Shown here piece by piece: positions 22,589 to 34,871 of a stretch of DNA of 64,000 nucleotides. This stretch comes from Nemophila menziesii. Taxonomy: Eukaryota > Streptophyta > Magnoliopsida > Boraginales > Hydrophyllaceae. Made by a program: the position numbers and the translations under genes. Where the stretch lies: the NCBI GenBank assembly GCA_029959085.1, contig JARWIR010000001.1, forward strand, positions 19,645,730 through 19,709,729, given 5' to 3'. Each line of letters starts with the position of its first letter. The first letter of the stretch is position 1. The notes under the pieces are model-generated. The model was not told where the DNA came from and did no database searches. It was given only the letters and a program-made list of their open reading frames with translations.

Positions 22589-23272
22589 ATAGTGAGGTGG
22601 GGCCCAATTAGGGAAAATATTTAACGTTAAGAATTCAGTGATGGTTAATTTATTTCTCCGGGAATTTTGGAATACAGTTGAAAGAACGCGTTCAACAACC
22701 GTGGATGGATGAAGATATGAAAGAAGGGTGAAATGATAGAGGAATAATAAAGGTGAAAATGTACTACATTCTTATTCTTTTGTTGTAATCAATAGAATTT
22801 TGTAAACTTGAGTTGTGTATTTAAGTGGTTATATTTTGTTTATATTGGATAACCTTCTCATATTCATAATATTATTTAGGGTTAGCTATCAATATTTATG
22901 CGATATTCTTAAAATCATCCAAGGTATTACGCCGCCTTGACGCATCTGTTGGTGAAGAAGATAACGGAGTTGGCCGAACAGTTTGGTTAGGTCTCGTTCC
23001 ATCATCTTCCTAGACGCTTCAACGGGTTGGTAGATCGTATTGTAAAAAATGATAGGCGAACAATTGACGTGTTTTTGCTTAAATGAAAGTGGATACTCAA
23101 TTATCGAGATTAGGAATAGGCTGATTTGTTTTTAGGTATACGTGTTTCCTTTCTAAATTTTTTTTATAAATAAACCGATAAACATGTCCACTAACCCATA
23201 AAAGACATAGCCACTTTTAGTGCGAAAAAAATTAATATATTCTTATTTTTAAACTGATTTTTGAAAAAAAAA
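22589..23272. other. 3' flank and intergenic DNA
   Basis: This covers the 3' flank of the galactosyltransferase gene (an AATAATAAA-like signal near 22742) and then AT-rich DNA. A GC-richer patch at about 22920-23040 has a short open phrase (VLRRLDASVGEEDNGVGRTV) that I do not recognise; it may be another gene fragment. Confidence 0.35.
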
Positions 23273-24385
23273 GGGTAAATTATCTATAGTGTACTGAGTA
23301 TGGAAAAAAGTACCGAGTATGGAAAAAGTTACTGAGTCACCGAAAAATATACTAAGTACCGAAATAGTTGCTTAGTATTCGAATTTTTTTATAAAGTAAC
23401 TTTACAGAGTTTACTCAATAAGTTTACTAAGTACCGGGGAAAAATCAATAAAGTTTTTAGAATTATTAATAAAGGCAATCAAATAACCAAAGAAAAAAAG
23501 AAAAAAGAATATCAACTATTCTCACACAAAAAACAAGTAAAAGAAAATGAAAAAAGCACTTACTACAAAAAGAATATCATTCCTAAATTCTTTGCTACTA
23601 CTTTGCTAGAAGGGAAATAACAAAGAAAATTGAAAATACGTGAGCTCAGTTAATTTGATCCAAAAAAAATCAAAAAACAAAAACTGCTACGCCGAAATAA
23701 TCGTGCTTCATATTTGCCTTCATATCTGCTCGTGCCCTGGCCGGAGACAAAACCTGTTCGGTGCTAGCAAAGGCCCCGCGCATCTGTCCACCAGCTCGCC
23801 TGCGCAAGAAAACCGCCGCCACCTCCGTGAAGAGAAGCTCCGGTCGGAGTTTGAACCTTGCTCGTGAGTAGATATCGCCATCTCTGTCCACCAGTTCAGC
23901 AACTCAACCATGCTATGCAACTCAGTAGCTCTTCAGATCTAATTTTTGAACAGATCGTCACCAGCTCGCTCTACGGCAATGGAGCTTCGTTTGCAAGGCA
24001 ACTTCATCTCCGTAGACGAGGTTGTTCTTCTCGAGTTTATCTCTGCTACTCTACTTCATCTTTGTGAACGGAGAGAGTTTCGTGGATAAAGAGCTTTGAT
24101 GTTGTTTAGCAATAGAGATTTGTGCAGATGCTTCGACGGAAATTTTAAGAGAAAAATAGAGTTAAAGAGAGGAGAGATGAGATAGGAAGAGTGTTTAGGG
24201 TTTATATTTTTTCTGAACAAATTAGTATATATAGGGAAATAAAAAAACAAAAAGGGGTAAGAAAGTAATTGGATTTTTGGCATGTAACGTTAATTCTTGT
24301 TTGTGTTATTTAGTAAGAAGAGGATATTAGTGGAGTCTTGCTGGATTCTAGGGTGTGTGTTCAAAACTCTTTGGATAATAATCTC
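23273..24385. mobile_element. Non-autonomous Mutator-type element, copy A
   Basis: It starts GGGTAAATTATCTATAGTG and ends CTCTTTGGATAATAATCTC, matching both ends of copy B (58763-60257). Nine A residues flank it on the left and ten on the right, which fits a 9-bp A-tract duplication. Sub-terminal repeats of GAGTATGGAAAAAGT lie at 23290-23400. A GC-rich core (23690-24060) has frames on both strands with no recognisable domain. The right 300 bases align well with copy B. Confidence 0.82.
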
Positions 24386-24539
24386 AAAAAAAAAATACTA
24401 ATAAGTGCTAACAATATAACACGTTTTCTATCTAACTTCTTCACTTAAAAAATCAAATGCAATTCCAGCAAATTAATAGAAAACACTAACTAACAAACAA
24501 TTAAATCGAGGGAAAAAACATAATATGCACCCAATAAAA

Positions 24540-26220
24540 ATATTATTTATGTAAAACCAAATACTTTGAGTTACATAAAATTTCTATAACTCAAAATTTG
24601 AATTATGGTAAAATTTCAATAACTTTTGTAGAAAAGAGATAATTCTCAATTAATTACACTTCCACACTTTTCATTCCCAAAAAAAAAGGAGCAAATTACT
24701 TCTTACTTACTCACAAATTAGCAACTTAATTCCCAATTAAACACATTGACATATTTACCTTCCATTATTTCCTTATATGATTTTATTTTATTTTATATTT
24801 ATTTTAATTATTTTAATTATTTTTTTGATTATTTTTTTGAATTTTTTTTCAACTTTTTTTTTCGAATTTTTTGTTTGAATTTTTTTCGAAAATCGAAATT
24901 CCGGGTTGTGTGTTGCTATAACACACAAATATAGGCTTATGTGTTCCTGTAACACACAAAATCGATATAAAAGATTTTCTTTTTTAACAAATTTATTTTT
25001 TTCTCTTTATTAATTGCATACACCCTATTTTTACTCGTTATTAACTATCTTGATATATTGTCTTTTTGTGCAACACTTTCTTGCTATTTTTGTGTGTTAT
25101 ATTTTAGGGTTTTGTGTGTTCTAGGCTAGGTCACATAAAACTTGATTTTGTTTATTCCAATTTTGTGTATTCTAAGAACACACAGATCTCAGAACTGTGT
25201 ATTCTTAGAACACACAAAACTCATTTTTGTGTATTCATGCAACACATAAAACTCGAATTATGTATTCCTGTAATACAAAAAATTTGATTTTGTTTGTTCC
25301 AATTCCATGGAACACACAAGAACACATAAAACTCAAATTTGGGTGTTCATGGAACACATAAAACTCAAAATTGTGTGTTCCACGGAACTGGAACACATAA
25401 AGCTAAAATTTGTGTGTTCATGGAACACATAAAACTCAAATTTATGTTTCTTGGAACACATAAAACTCAAATTTGTGTATTCATGGAACACATAAAAACT
25501 CGAACTTATGTATTCATGGAACACATAAAGCTAAAATTTGTGTGTTCATGGAACACATAAAACTCAAATTTTTGTTTCTTGGAACACATAAAACTCAAAT
25601 TTGTGTATTCATGGAACACATAAAACTCGAACTTATGTATTCATGGAACACATAAAACTCGAACTTATGTATTCCTAGAATACACAAAACTTGATTTTGG
25701 TTGGTCCAATTATGTGTATTCCTGAACACAAAAATCTTAGAATTGTGTGTTCCTGCAACACACAATTCTCAGTATTGCGTGTTCATGGAACACAAAATTT
25801 CGGGGCAAAATATTTCGAAAAAAAAGTCGAAAGAAAAATAATTTTGAAAATAAATGAAAATGAAAATAAATAAATAAATATTATTATAATTAATTAATAG
25901 TCCTATGGGTATTTTTGTAATCTTCCAATTTTTTATACTTAAGTGTGAATTAAATTGAAGTTGTAATTAATTGGTAATTCTTACTCTCTCTGTGTAATTA
26001 ACTGTACGTTGTCCCTAAAGAAAAACCAATAATTTAAGTATATTATTGAGTTATGGAAAAATTCTCATAACTCGTATAAAAAAATCAATTGTTGAGTTAC
26101 GGAAAAATTCACGTAACTTAAAAGATTGAGTTACTTGTCCATACCTAACAAGGAAAAAAATCAACTTTTGAGTTACAAAAAATTTGCATAACTTAAAAAT
26201 CGAATTACTAAAAAATAATT
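24540..26220. repeat. Fold-back element with minisatellite core
   Basis: The flanks of the minisatellite are imperfect inverted copies of each other. The left flank runs from GAGTTACATAAAATTTCTATAACTC (24570-24596) through AATTAATTACACTTCCACAC (24647-24668) to a T-rich stretch ending TTTTTTTCGAAAATCGAAATTCC (24880-24902). The right flank, read in reverse, gives the same order: TTCGAAATATTTTGCCCCGAAATT (25798-25822), a T-rich stretch, AATTAATTACAACTTC, then GAGTTACGGAAAAATTC repeats (26045-26190). This is the form of a fold-back transposon. The outer limits are approximate. Confidence 0.6.
24905..25800. repeat. Minisatellite, about 32-bp unit, with internal palindrome
   Basis: A head-to-tail array of diverged units of the type AACACATAAAACTCAAATTT followed by GTGTGTTCATGG. 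Each junction GTGTTCATGGAACACA is itself a palindrome. The best-preserved part is 25315-25680. Open frames of 60-73 residues on both strands are products of the repeat and should not be taken as genes. Confidence 0.88.
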
Positions 26221-26314
26221 TAAAAATGATTTATATTGTTCATATAGGTATACAAATAATTTAATTAGAAAAATTGAATGGATTAAATCAAATAGTTCCT
26301 AAAAGAACTATTAG

Positions 26315-26965
26315 TTTTTTTTTGTTAGGAAAAAACAGTTACAAACCATTAGGATTAGACAAATTAGACAAAAAACTAAGATCCCCAATGAAGGTGGGGT
26401 CATGCCATATTAACATTCTGCCAGATACATCTAGCTAGTGCATCCACAGTAGCGTTGAAGTTCCTCTTAATATTTGATGTTTTCCAATTAGAAAAGTGGG
26501 ATAACCATTTCTCGATCTCGATCAGAATTGGTTTAAGACTCTAATGAAGGTATGTCCTATTATGGATACCTTAAATAAGCTCAAAGTTGTAAGAGTAGAA
26601 GGAACAACTCTGAATACTGAGATCACCAGCTGATCTGTCAGAGACAACTTTAAACATATCGTCTTTAAGAATATCCCGGAATTCATGGTAGAAATCCCCG
26701 GGAGACCAACTAGTCCAGGAGCTTCCGAACCCGACATACTGAACACAACAATTTTTACTTCTTCAATATCTAGCATTCTAGTAAGAATATCGTTCATCAG
26801 CATCACGATTTTCTTTGGAGTATGCCTCGTAATATCCTCAATATTTAACACACTATTTTCTTTAAAGAGTTTGATATAATACTCTTGGATAGTTGCATTA
26901 ATAGCCTTGGGATCATCCGTCCGAGTACCATATTCTATTTTAATAGTGCTAATGCGACTGAATTT
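26315..26965 (-). mobile_element. Internally deleted LINE remnant
   Basis: Reading leftwards, 26851-26522 encodes a decayed RT fragment (VKIVVFSMSGSEAPGLVGLP, equivalent to the AVFAMDGSKAPGPDGLPG motif of the intact copy at 54.7 kb). Directly after it, 26521-26415 gives an RNase H tail (EIEKWLSHFSNWKTSNIKRN then ATVDALARCIWQNV and a stop). The poly-A end appears as T at 26315-26323. The RT palm, zinc-binding domain and most of RNase H are missing, so this copy is a deletion derivative. Confidence 0.75.
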
Positions 26966-26966
26966 C

Positions 26967-29900
26967 CTTTTTTTTTTATCGGTAAATCAAATTTTATTAA
27001 AAAATAAGCCCAACATCAAATATCCTTACAAAGACTAGCCTACTACTTTCTAAGGCCCAATAAGAGATTGCAAAGCTAAGCTATAATAACATTTAGATAA
27101 GCATACTTTAAAAACATTGGACTACAAATTACAATTAAAGAAAACAGCCCAAACTTTCAGCTCACTAACAATTCTTCAAACTTTTTGACTAACTGGATAG
27201 CTTCCTTCTTCTTAAATTTCCTTCTTTCTATCTTTACTCGCGCTAAACCATATATTCTCTTCCATATTTGCTCCTCTGTTTGACCACTACCACCATGATC
27301 ACGTTCATTTCTTTCACTCCATATGCAATAGGTATACATAGTGACAAGTATACTAGCTATATTTATTACCTCATCATTTGAACCATTGAGAGTTAACTCA
27401 ATCAGCTCATCAAGTACATTCGGTATATTGTTGAAATCACAAATCTTAAGAATATTATTCAACACTATTTTTGTAAAGGAGCAGCTAATCAACAAATGAT
27501 TTATATCTTCAGTACCTGCTTTACAGAAAATATACAATGAATTCACTTGTAAACCCCAGGTTACCATTCACATTTTTGTTGGAAGGCTATCCTGAAATGC
27601 AAGCCAAGATATCATTGAAGATCTTGGGATACACTTCTTTGCCCAAGCAATCTTCCAACATTTTTTCTCTTCTTTGACTTCAATAATGTTTTGTAGGGTT
27701 TTTTTGAAAGAGAATCCTTTCTTGTCACCGTGAATCCAGACCTTTATATCATTACCATGAGATAAATTGTTACTATTAAGATGAGGTAATACTTTGCCTA
27801 TATTAGGAGATAATCTCCATCTATCTCTTCCATAGCAGCAGCTGACTGTTTTCTCACTATTAAAATCATTATGCTCCAGATTAATTTTTAAAACTTCTTG
27901 AATGCTTTTACCATTTATCCATTTATCCCAAATCATAAAAGTGTTTTTCCCATCTTTAACTTTGTGATATATGAACTCATAGGCAACACTTCTTATTTTC
28001 ATTAACTGTTTCCAACTCCAGGAGTGAGTTTACTTAATGTTTAGACTCCAAATACATTTATCTTTAATTATATTCTGTATAACCCATAAGCTCCACAGAT
28101 TATCTGTTTGTGAGTACATTCTCCAGAAGGAAAATAACATCTTATTACGATCTTCAAGATTAGGAATTCCTAAACCTCTATATTTTTTACAGTTGCAGTC
28201 ACTGTGCCAAGCAATCCTTGCTCCTGAAGCTCCTTCAATGTTTCCTTTACATAAGAAACTGCTCATTTTCTGATTAAGTTTGTAAATTACATGTTTTGGT
28301 AGTAGAAAAACTCTACACCAACACAATATTTTACCTATCAAAACACTTCTTATGAGTTCAGCCCTTCCTGCATAAGATAAAAGCTTAGATTACCATTGAT
28401 TAATACAATTGCAAATATTCTCCTCGAGCTTATTCCCATCTGAAACTGAGAGCTTCTTTGAATTGAGAGGTCCCCCCAAATATCTAACTGGTAACTTCCC
28501 TATCTTAATATTGAGTTTTGAAGATATCTCCTGCATAATATTTATATATGTTGCTCCAAAATACAGTTCACTCTTACCATAGTTTATATTTAGCCCAGAA
28601 ATTCTTGAAAATAGATCAAGGGCTTCTTTAACAACCTTAGCTGAGCTTTTATTGGCTTTGAGAAATATTAACACATCATCAGCAAAGATGATGTGATTTA
28701 ATCTTAGATTTCTGCACTTGTGAAAACTTAGTGTTTTTTTTATCCAGAGGTTTATAGCTCTATATGCCCAAAAGGATTCTTCCAGATCCCACAAATTTTC
28801 AAGTTCCTTGTTATCTATCTCCTTTTCTTGATTATATTTTCTCGATGCATCACTCTGAATGTTAACTAAATCATGCTGAAATTTGTCGATAAGTCTCCTA
28901 TTATCAAGAAAGGTTTGTCTGTTCCACACACAGAGAGCGAGGTGGCATCCTTTTTATGACAAAACTTCTGAATATTATTTATGATTTAGAATCTATCCCT
29001 TGACTTTTCAACCATATCGCGACATTGATCATTTTTGATCCATCGTGATTCAAACATGAAATATTATTATATTTCGATTTTGATCTTTTTTGCATAATAA
29101 GAGGAGAATGGTCTGACCCGATAGCTGGTGGGATTTTAAGAATTGCATTAGGGAACGCGTCACACCAAGATAATAATAGAAGAGATCGATCGAGTATTTC
29201 TTTAACATTTTTTTCATCTTTCTTTTTATTTGTCCAAGTGAAGAAACAACCTTTACTGGGAAAATTAACAAGATGATTATTGTTTAAAAAGTTTGTTGAA
29301 ACTAATGATTCTATCAATATCCAGAGAAAGCATCCCTTGTTTTGGAGTATTTAGCGATATCGTTAAAATCACATATAAAGAGTGTTGGATTGTTGATCTT
29401 TGCGAACCAAGAAGTATGGGATGTCCAGATTCTTTGCCTATCAATTTTGTTATTAGGAGCATAAACACACACAAGGTATCAAGAAAGACCATTATAATCA
29501 TTGATATTAGTGATAACAAAAGAAGCATTAAAGCTCATCACCCTAAGCTTTTACACAAACTTTCCACAACAAAAGTATAATCCCTGGACATATGCGATCT
29601 TCCTCTGAGTTCTACTATATGTGAATTATTAAAAACTTTGAGATGCGAACACGATCTAAGATCTTTACTCCTATGTCTAGATTTAAGAAATCAAACAATT
29701 GAAATATCATTTTTTGACACAAGGGACTTGATAGTTTTTTTGGTCAAAGGTGCCCTCACCCATTGACAATTCCAGACTAAAACACTATACATCATTTCCA
29801 GCCACTTTGAGGGGCTGGTTGTCGTCCACAAAAGAGTTAGCGGCAACTTTTTCCATCATGAGTTGGGCCCGGGTACTCATGACCTCTTCAAAATCGCTAC

Positions 29901-30200
29901 TTCTACTAGATAGACCATCCAAGTGACTGTCAGGGTTCCATCTTCATCAATAGGGCCCGACTGAAAGTTGGTTTAGTTGTTATTCAGCATTTGTTGTTTA
30001 ACCTCGTAAAAACTCTCATATAAATCATCGACAAATACCTGCATGTCTCTAATTCTGCTCTCCATGGTATTAAAATCTTTGTGATTTAATTTTTGTAACT
30101 TGGACCACCCCGCACCAAAACTTGGAGCCGACTTCCTTTTGAGAATCTTCGGCCAAGAAAATCTTTCAGTTGGAAGGATGATAACTACCATTTTTTCTAT
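26967..30200 (-). mobile_element. LINE (L1-like), degenerate, minus strand
   Basis: Reading leftwards: an ORF1 tail (30191-29973), then an ORF2 start near 29795 with an endonuclease opening LVWNCQWVRAPLTKK. The rest of the endonuclease follows (29317-28979: SKGCFFTWTNKK, LDRSLLLLSW, IGSDHSPLI). An RT segment (28929-28390) has LNHIIFADDVLIF and LPVRYLGGPL. A linker (28341-28030) and the RT zinc-binding region (28002-27157) complete it. Frameshifts separate the blocks, and the RT core between the endonuclease and the FADD motif is missing at about 28930-28980. The 3' end is AATAAAATTTGATTTACCGA plus poly-A, seen as T at 26968-26977. It is inserted against the older LINE remnant on its left. Confidence 0.85.
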
Positions 30201-31055
30201 CTAAATCGACTATCCGCCTATCATGTCGGCTAATATGAGTAGACTGTGAGTTCGAAGATAAATTTGTTTAGTGTAACTCTATTGATTGATAATTATTGAG
30301 ATTTTCGCTTAATATTTTTTTGTTGCTTAGTGTCAAGTTTAAATTATTTAGTGTATCATTATTTATTGTTAATAATATTGATTAATGAAAATTATAGTGT
30401 TGTGTTCATTATAAAATGTTGAATGTTCAATGTACGAATACATTTGCTATTGTTCTTGTTAAGTGTTAAACTAATATAATTTATAATGAGAATGTTGTGT
30501 TTATTCTAAAAAGATTAAAAAAAATATATATATTAAGATATTTTGGCAAAGACTATAGATATATTTTTTCAAATATTAGTACTTGTCTATTCTAAATGAA
30601 CGGCTTAGTAAATGGACAAAAGTTATAAAACGGAGGAATTAGTCACATTTATAACCCTTAAACTTCCACAAAAAATAGAACGTTAGTACATATGTAGGAC
30701 CAAGGTCAATTACTCTTCATTACTTACATACATATACGTTTGTCTACAACAAATCTTTCCATAAATTACAAAACCGTTCCCCTTTAAAATTCAAAAATCT
30801 CGAACGTTATACTACTTTTTTTCAAACAAGTGTGTGGGACCCACTAAAAAGCTGAAAAAGAAGTATCCCTTTAGTTGACAAACACTTGAATAACCACAAT
30901 ATAAAATTGTCTTCTTTTGCTTCTCATTTCCCGGCCTACCTTTTTTGCTTTTTCATTTGAATTTCAAATTTAACTATTTAACTGTCTAGAGAGAGAAACT
31001 TAATTTCATGCAATAAATAAAAATCAAGAAAAGTTTTCTGTGAAAATCCAAGGTT
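30201..31055. other. Intergenic DNA and WDL7 promoter region
   Basis: I see no gene before the WDL7-like start at 31056. The text is AT-rich. The final 150 bases hold a plausible TATA element and a C/T-rich leader (30910-30960). Confidence 0.5.
30900..30907 (+). promoter_or_regulatory. Possible TATA box of the WDL7-like gene
   Basis: TATAAAAT stands about 150 bases before the start codon and is followed by a pyrimidine-rich stretch typical of plant leaders. The start of transcription would be near 30935. Assigned on position and sequence only. Confidence 0.45.
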
Positions 31056-34000
31056 ATGGGAGATTCAGCTTGCGTGATGAATCCATTTTCGTCGTCTACA
31101 ATTTCAAATGAAGCACAACAGGTAAGCAACAAACAGTCTGTGTAATGGAGTAAAACTTTCTCGCTACTTCTATGTATTGCAAATCATGGAAGGTTTAAGT
31201 CTAAAACTGAAATTTCTTATCTTTTACAGGATTTGAATCTGTTTTCGTGTACAATCTCAAACGAATCTCGACAGGTAAGCTAGACAGTGTAGGGCTTGAT
31301 TAATTACGTGTAATTGAGTAAAACTTTCTTGCTAATTCTATATTTTAAGAATCTTGAAGGACTGAAAGTGAAATTATTAATTTTGTACAGGATTCATTTT
31401 CGTCTACACTGTCAAACGAAGCTCGACAGGTAAGCTACTGTCTGATTTAAGAGTGCTTGATCAGTGGCCGAGCCACCTCTACACCGTACAATTTTTTTTA
31501 ATGTTATTACCTTATGGCCCCCCAAAATTTTCGGTACTTTTCACTTAGACCCCTAACTGTTAAAATTTATCGTATTAGGCTTTTTAGTTTATTTTATTTC
31601 ATTACTGTTGTTTCCATAAGAATATATAGGGACTTACCATGTAACTAATTGAAAGCTATAATAATAATAAGGCCTATATTGCAATTCTGCATAATATAGG
31701 GAACTGTAATGAAAATTTTGAATGATATAGGGATCTATAGTGCAACAATTGCCCAAACCCCCTTGGGCCCCAAACAACAAATCCTGGCTGTAGTTCAATT
31801 TTTGCATAATATAGGGACCTATGATGCAATTTTTGGACAATATAATTTTTGCACAATGTAGAAAAATGTAGTGATATCAACTCTAAACCCGTTGCCCCAA
31901 ACCCCCTTGGCCCCAAACAAAAATCATGGTTAGAGTACAATATTGTATAGCTTAGGGACATATAGTGCAATTTTGCATTATATAAGGACCTAAAGTGAAA
32001 ATATGTCAAAATTCTTAATGGCACTGTTTCCCTAAATCCCCCTGTATAATGCAATTTTGCATAATATAGGGACCTATACTTCAATTAACTCAATGCCCCC
32101 AATTTCTTTTCCAGAGTTATATGCACTATAGGTCCCTATAATTTACAGAACCTTCAATTCAGGCCCTATATTTGGCAGAAAATGCACTATATTTTACAGA
32201 AAATGCAATATAGGTCCCTATATTATGCAATATATTTTATATTCAACAAACTAGCGTGATTACTAGCTCCGCCCATAGATACGCGTGTACTTGAGTATAA
32301 CTTTTTTGTTATTCATTCTATGTCTTATCACTAACTTTTTTACAGAATTTGAACCGGATCCATGATCTGGGTGAATCAGTTTCATTCGGGCGATTCACGA
32401 ACGAGTCTTTATCATGGGAAAAATGGTCAACTTTTACTCATAAACGATACGTAGAAGAAGCAAAAAGCTATGCACAACCAGGCTCAGTAGCGGAAAAAAA
32501 GGCCTTCTTCGAAGCTCATTACAAAAAAATCGCGGCTAAAAAAGCGGAGGCTTTGGCTTTACTCGAGCAACAACGAAAATCGGAGCTGGATAATGTTGTA
32601 GAAAATGGTCCGATCGAGACTCCAAGAAGGCGTGGTGTGTGGGCCCACCTTCGTAAGGGTTATGAAGAGGACAAAGGAGGTGCCGAATCTGAAATTAGTG
32701 GAACGTCACAAAGCGACAAGCCTTTGTTGAAGGTAATCATCAATTTTATGGGCTTTTTCTTTAATTACCTTTATGGTCCTTTATTTTTTTGCTTCTTTCT
32801 TTTATACCATTATCTTGCAAACGTAACATTTTCACCCCTCATTTTTCGATTTTGCCACAATCTTGGTCCTTTTTCTGAATTAATTGCACTATAGGCCCCC
32901 CTATATTAAGCAACATAACCTATATTCACAAATATCAAAGACTTTAAATTCTAAACTAGGGTTATTTTTAACTAAAAAGCAAAAAAAGTACTTGACTTTT
33001 AGAGTTTTTAAGAAGTTTGTGTGTTGAATAAAATTTCTCAAAATTTTAGGAGGCCATAAGCTATTCTTTTTGGGATAGCATCGGCATTTATCATGACCCC
33101 AGGCTTTTATTGGAACCATCCCTAAATGTTAGTCCTTTTTTGGTAATTCCTTTGGCATAGCAAAATAACAAAAGGGTATACATGATATGGCGACACATGA
33201 TTTAAATGTCACGGATATCCATAAAAGCACTAATATTGACACATAACATTGTCAAATACCAATATGTAATTTATGTAATTTGTGTGTTTTCGGGTGTCTG
33301 CAGAAAAATAGAAGCTCGAATGAAGAAGCGTCTTCAGCCACTAGCAAAAAAAGAACACCATTTTCTCCGGTGAACTCGTCGGCTCACCACCACCGAGCAC
33401 CACCACCAAAAGTCCCGGCACTACCTGCTAGACCAAAGACTCCGGCCTATCTAAAGAAAGTAAAAAACGTAACTCCCATCCCCAAGACTAGTGAAAAGAC
33501 ATCTTTACCCTCGTTAATTACTCCAGCTCCCAAGAAGCCTATATCCGTTCCCACTAACCAAAAGACAATTGTACCCTTGTTAAATACTCCAATCACTACT
33601 GAAAAGACAATATTACCCTCGATCACCAAGAAGCTTATATCCGGTCCCACTAACGAAAAGACAATTCTACCCTCATTAAATATTCCGATCACCACTGAAA
33701 AGACCATAATACCCTCGTTAATTACTCCGATCACCAAGAAGCCTATATCCAGTCCCACGAATGAAAAAGGATCATCCCTTGCCTCTATAATTAATTTTCC
33801 TTTTACCGAAGAATCGGATAAAGCGACGCAGAAGGTGGAAAGTTGTAGAGATGCTCAAACATTACAGACTCCTCGTCAGGTGCTTCTCAATTTTCTTACA
33901 TTATGCAAAAATTGCAATATAGCTCCCTAATGTATTATTGAATTTTGCAGGCAACCCCAAAAGGGTTTTCGAAGCTTCCTTCAGGAGCCTTTAGTTCAGA

Positions 34001-34871
34001 CAAGAGAAGGTACCTCTATACCTATCTTATGATAAGATACGGTCAGAAAATATGCAAAAATTGCTCATATTTACCATTTGCAGGACCAAAAGACCAGTTG
34101 ATCCTTCACTTCCTGGAAGCAAAACAGCTGGACCAAAATGGCACATTCTTTCTGCTGTGTAAGTATCGAATAGTTTTGTTATAATTACTTAATTACCCTT
34201 TCTTGTAATCACGAGAATTCTTCTAACGTGGGCCCATCTCATGTATGTAGTTCCAAATCATTTACTGCCTGCCGGAATAAACTACGCTCCCCATCTCCGT
34301 CAACCCCTTTTCGCCTGAGAACGGAGGAACGAGCTACCCAAAGGAAACAGGTAAGCCATATTCTGGGCCCACGTCATTCTTCTACCTTTAGATTCCTCTA
34401 ATCATCTCTTCGACATTTTCAGAAGCTCGAAGATAAATTTAACGCGAACCAAAGTCACCAGACAGAAAAAGTGCAGCATCAAAGAAAATTCAAGGTTTGA
34501 AACTCTTATATTAATTCAAAAATCGCGCTATAGGTCCCTATATTATGTGCAAATTGCACGATATAATTTTGAATTCTAAAATTATTATCCAGGAGAAAGC
34601 AGAAACCGAGCTAAGAAAATTACGTCAAAGCTTTTGCTTCAAAGCACGACCATTACCGGATTTTTACAAGCAAAAGGAAACATCGAAGAGTCAAATTCTT
34701 GGTCAACCGCCGGAGTTAGGAAGAAAGGCTAGTGCCGGCAAGCTGAAAGGTGGCATAAGCTCGTTGCCGCCTCTAACATCCCGGAGCAAGAAGGGTAGTT
34801 CGGAGAATGTGAGCAAATCTTCGATTAAGTTTCATGGTTCAAAATTAGATATTACAACTCGTGAAAAATAA
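31056..34871 (+). CDS. WDL7: WVD2-LIKE 7 / TPX2-type microtubule-binding protein, 565 aa
   Basis: Exons: 31056-31121, 31230-31274, 31391-31429, 32346-32732, 33304-33879, 33951-34009, 34084-34158, 34251-34350, 34423-34494 and 34593-34871 (1698 nt, phases consistent). The family binds cortical microtubules and shapes cell expansion. Exons 1-3 encode three similar short segments ending SNEAQQ, SNESRQ and SNEARQ. Exon 4 carries the conserved GESVSFGRFTNESLSWEKWS and YAQPGSVAEKKAFFEAHYKK blocks, then a basic coiled-coil region. Exon 5 is a Lys/Pro/Thr-rich disordered region with repeated PTNEKTILPSL and ITTEKTI units. Exons 8-10 form the TPX2 C-terminal domain (LRTEERATQRKQKLEDKFNA; ELRKLRQSFCFKARPLPDFY). 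The paralogue number rests on memory of the family; membership is secure. Confidence 0.93.
31430..32345. repeat. Intron 3 of WDL7-like gene filled with a dispersed repeat
   Basis: The 916-base intron contains at least six copies of GCATAATATAGGGACCTATA-type text, most in reverse and two forward (about 31680-31860, 31960-32080, 32120-32235). A hAT-like left end (CAGTGGCCGAGCCACC, 31462) and right end (CTAGCTCCGCCC, about 32263-32274) suggest a decayed hAT-type insertion carrying them. No 8-bp duplication is visible, so the hAT reading is tentative. Confidence 0.5.

Noticed and set aside
24905..25800. CRISPR-like regular repeats and 60-73-codon open frames
   Set aside because: The units are head to tail without unique spacers, are palindromic at each joint, and lie in a plant nuclear context. 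The frames are translations of the minisatellite.
33447..33758. 103-codon minus-strand frame
   Set aside because: It is antisense to exon 5 of the WDL7-like gene and arises from its Lys/Pro/Thr repeats.
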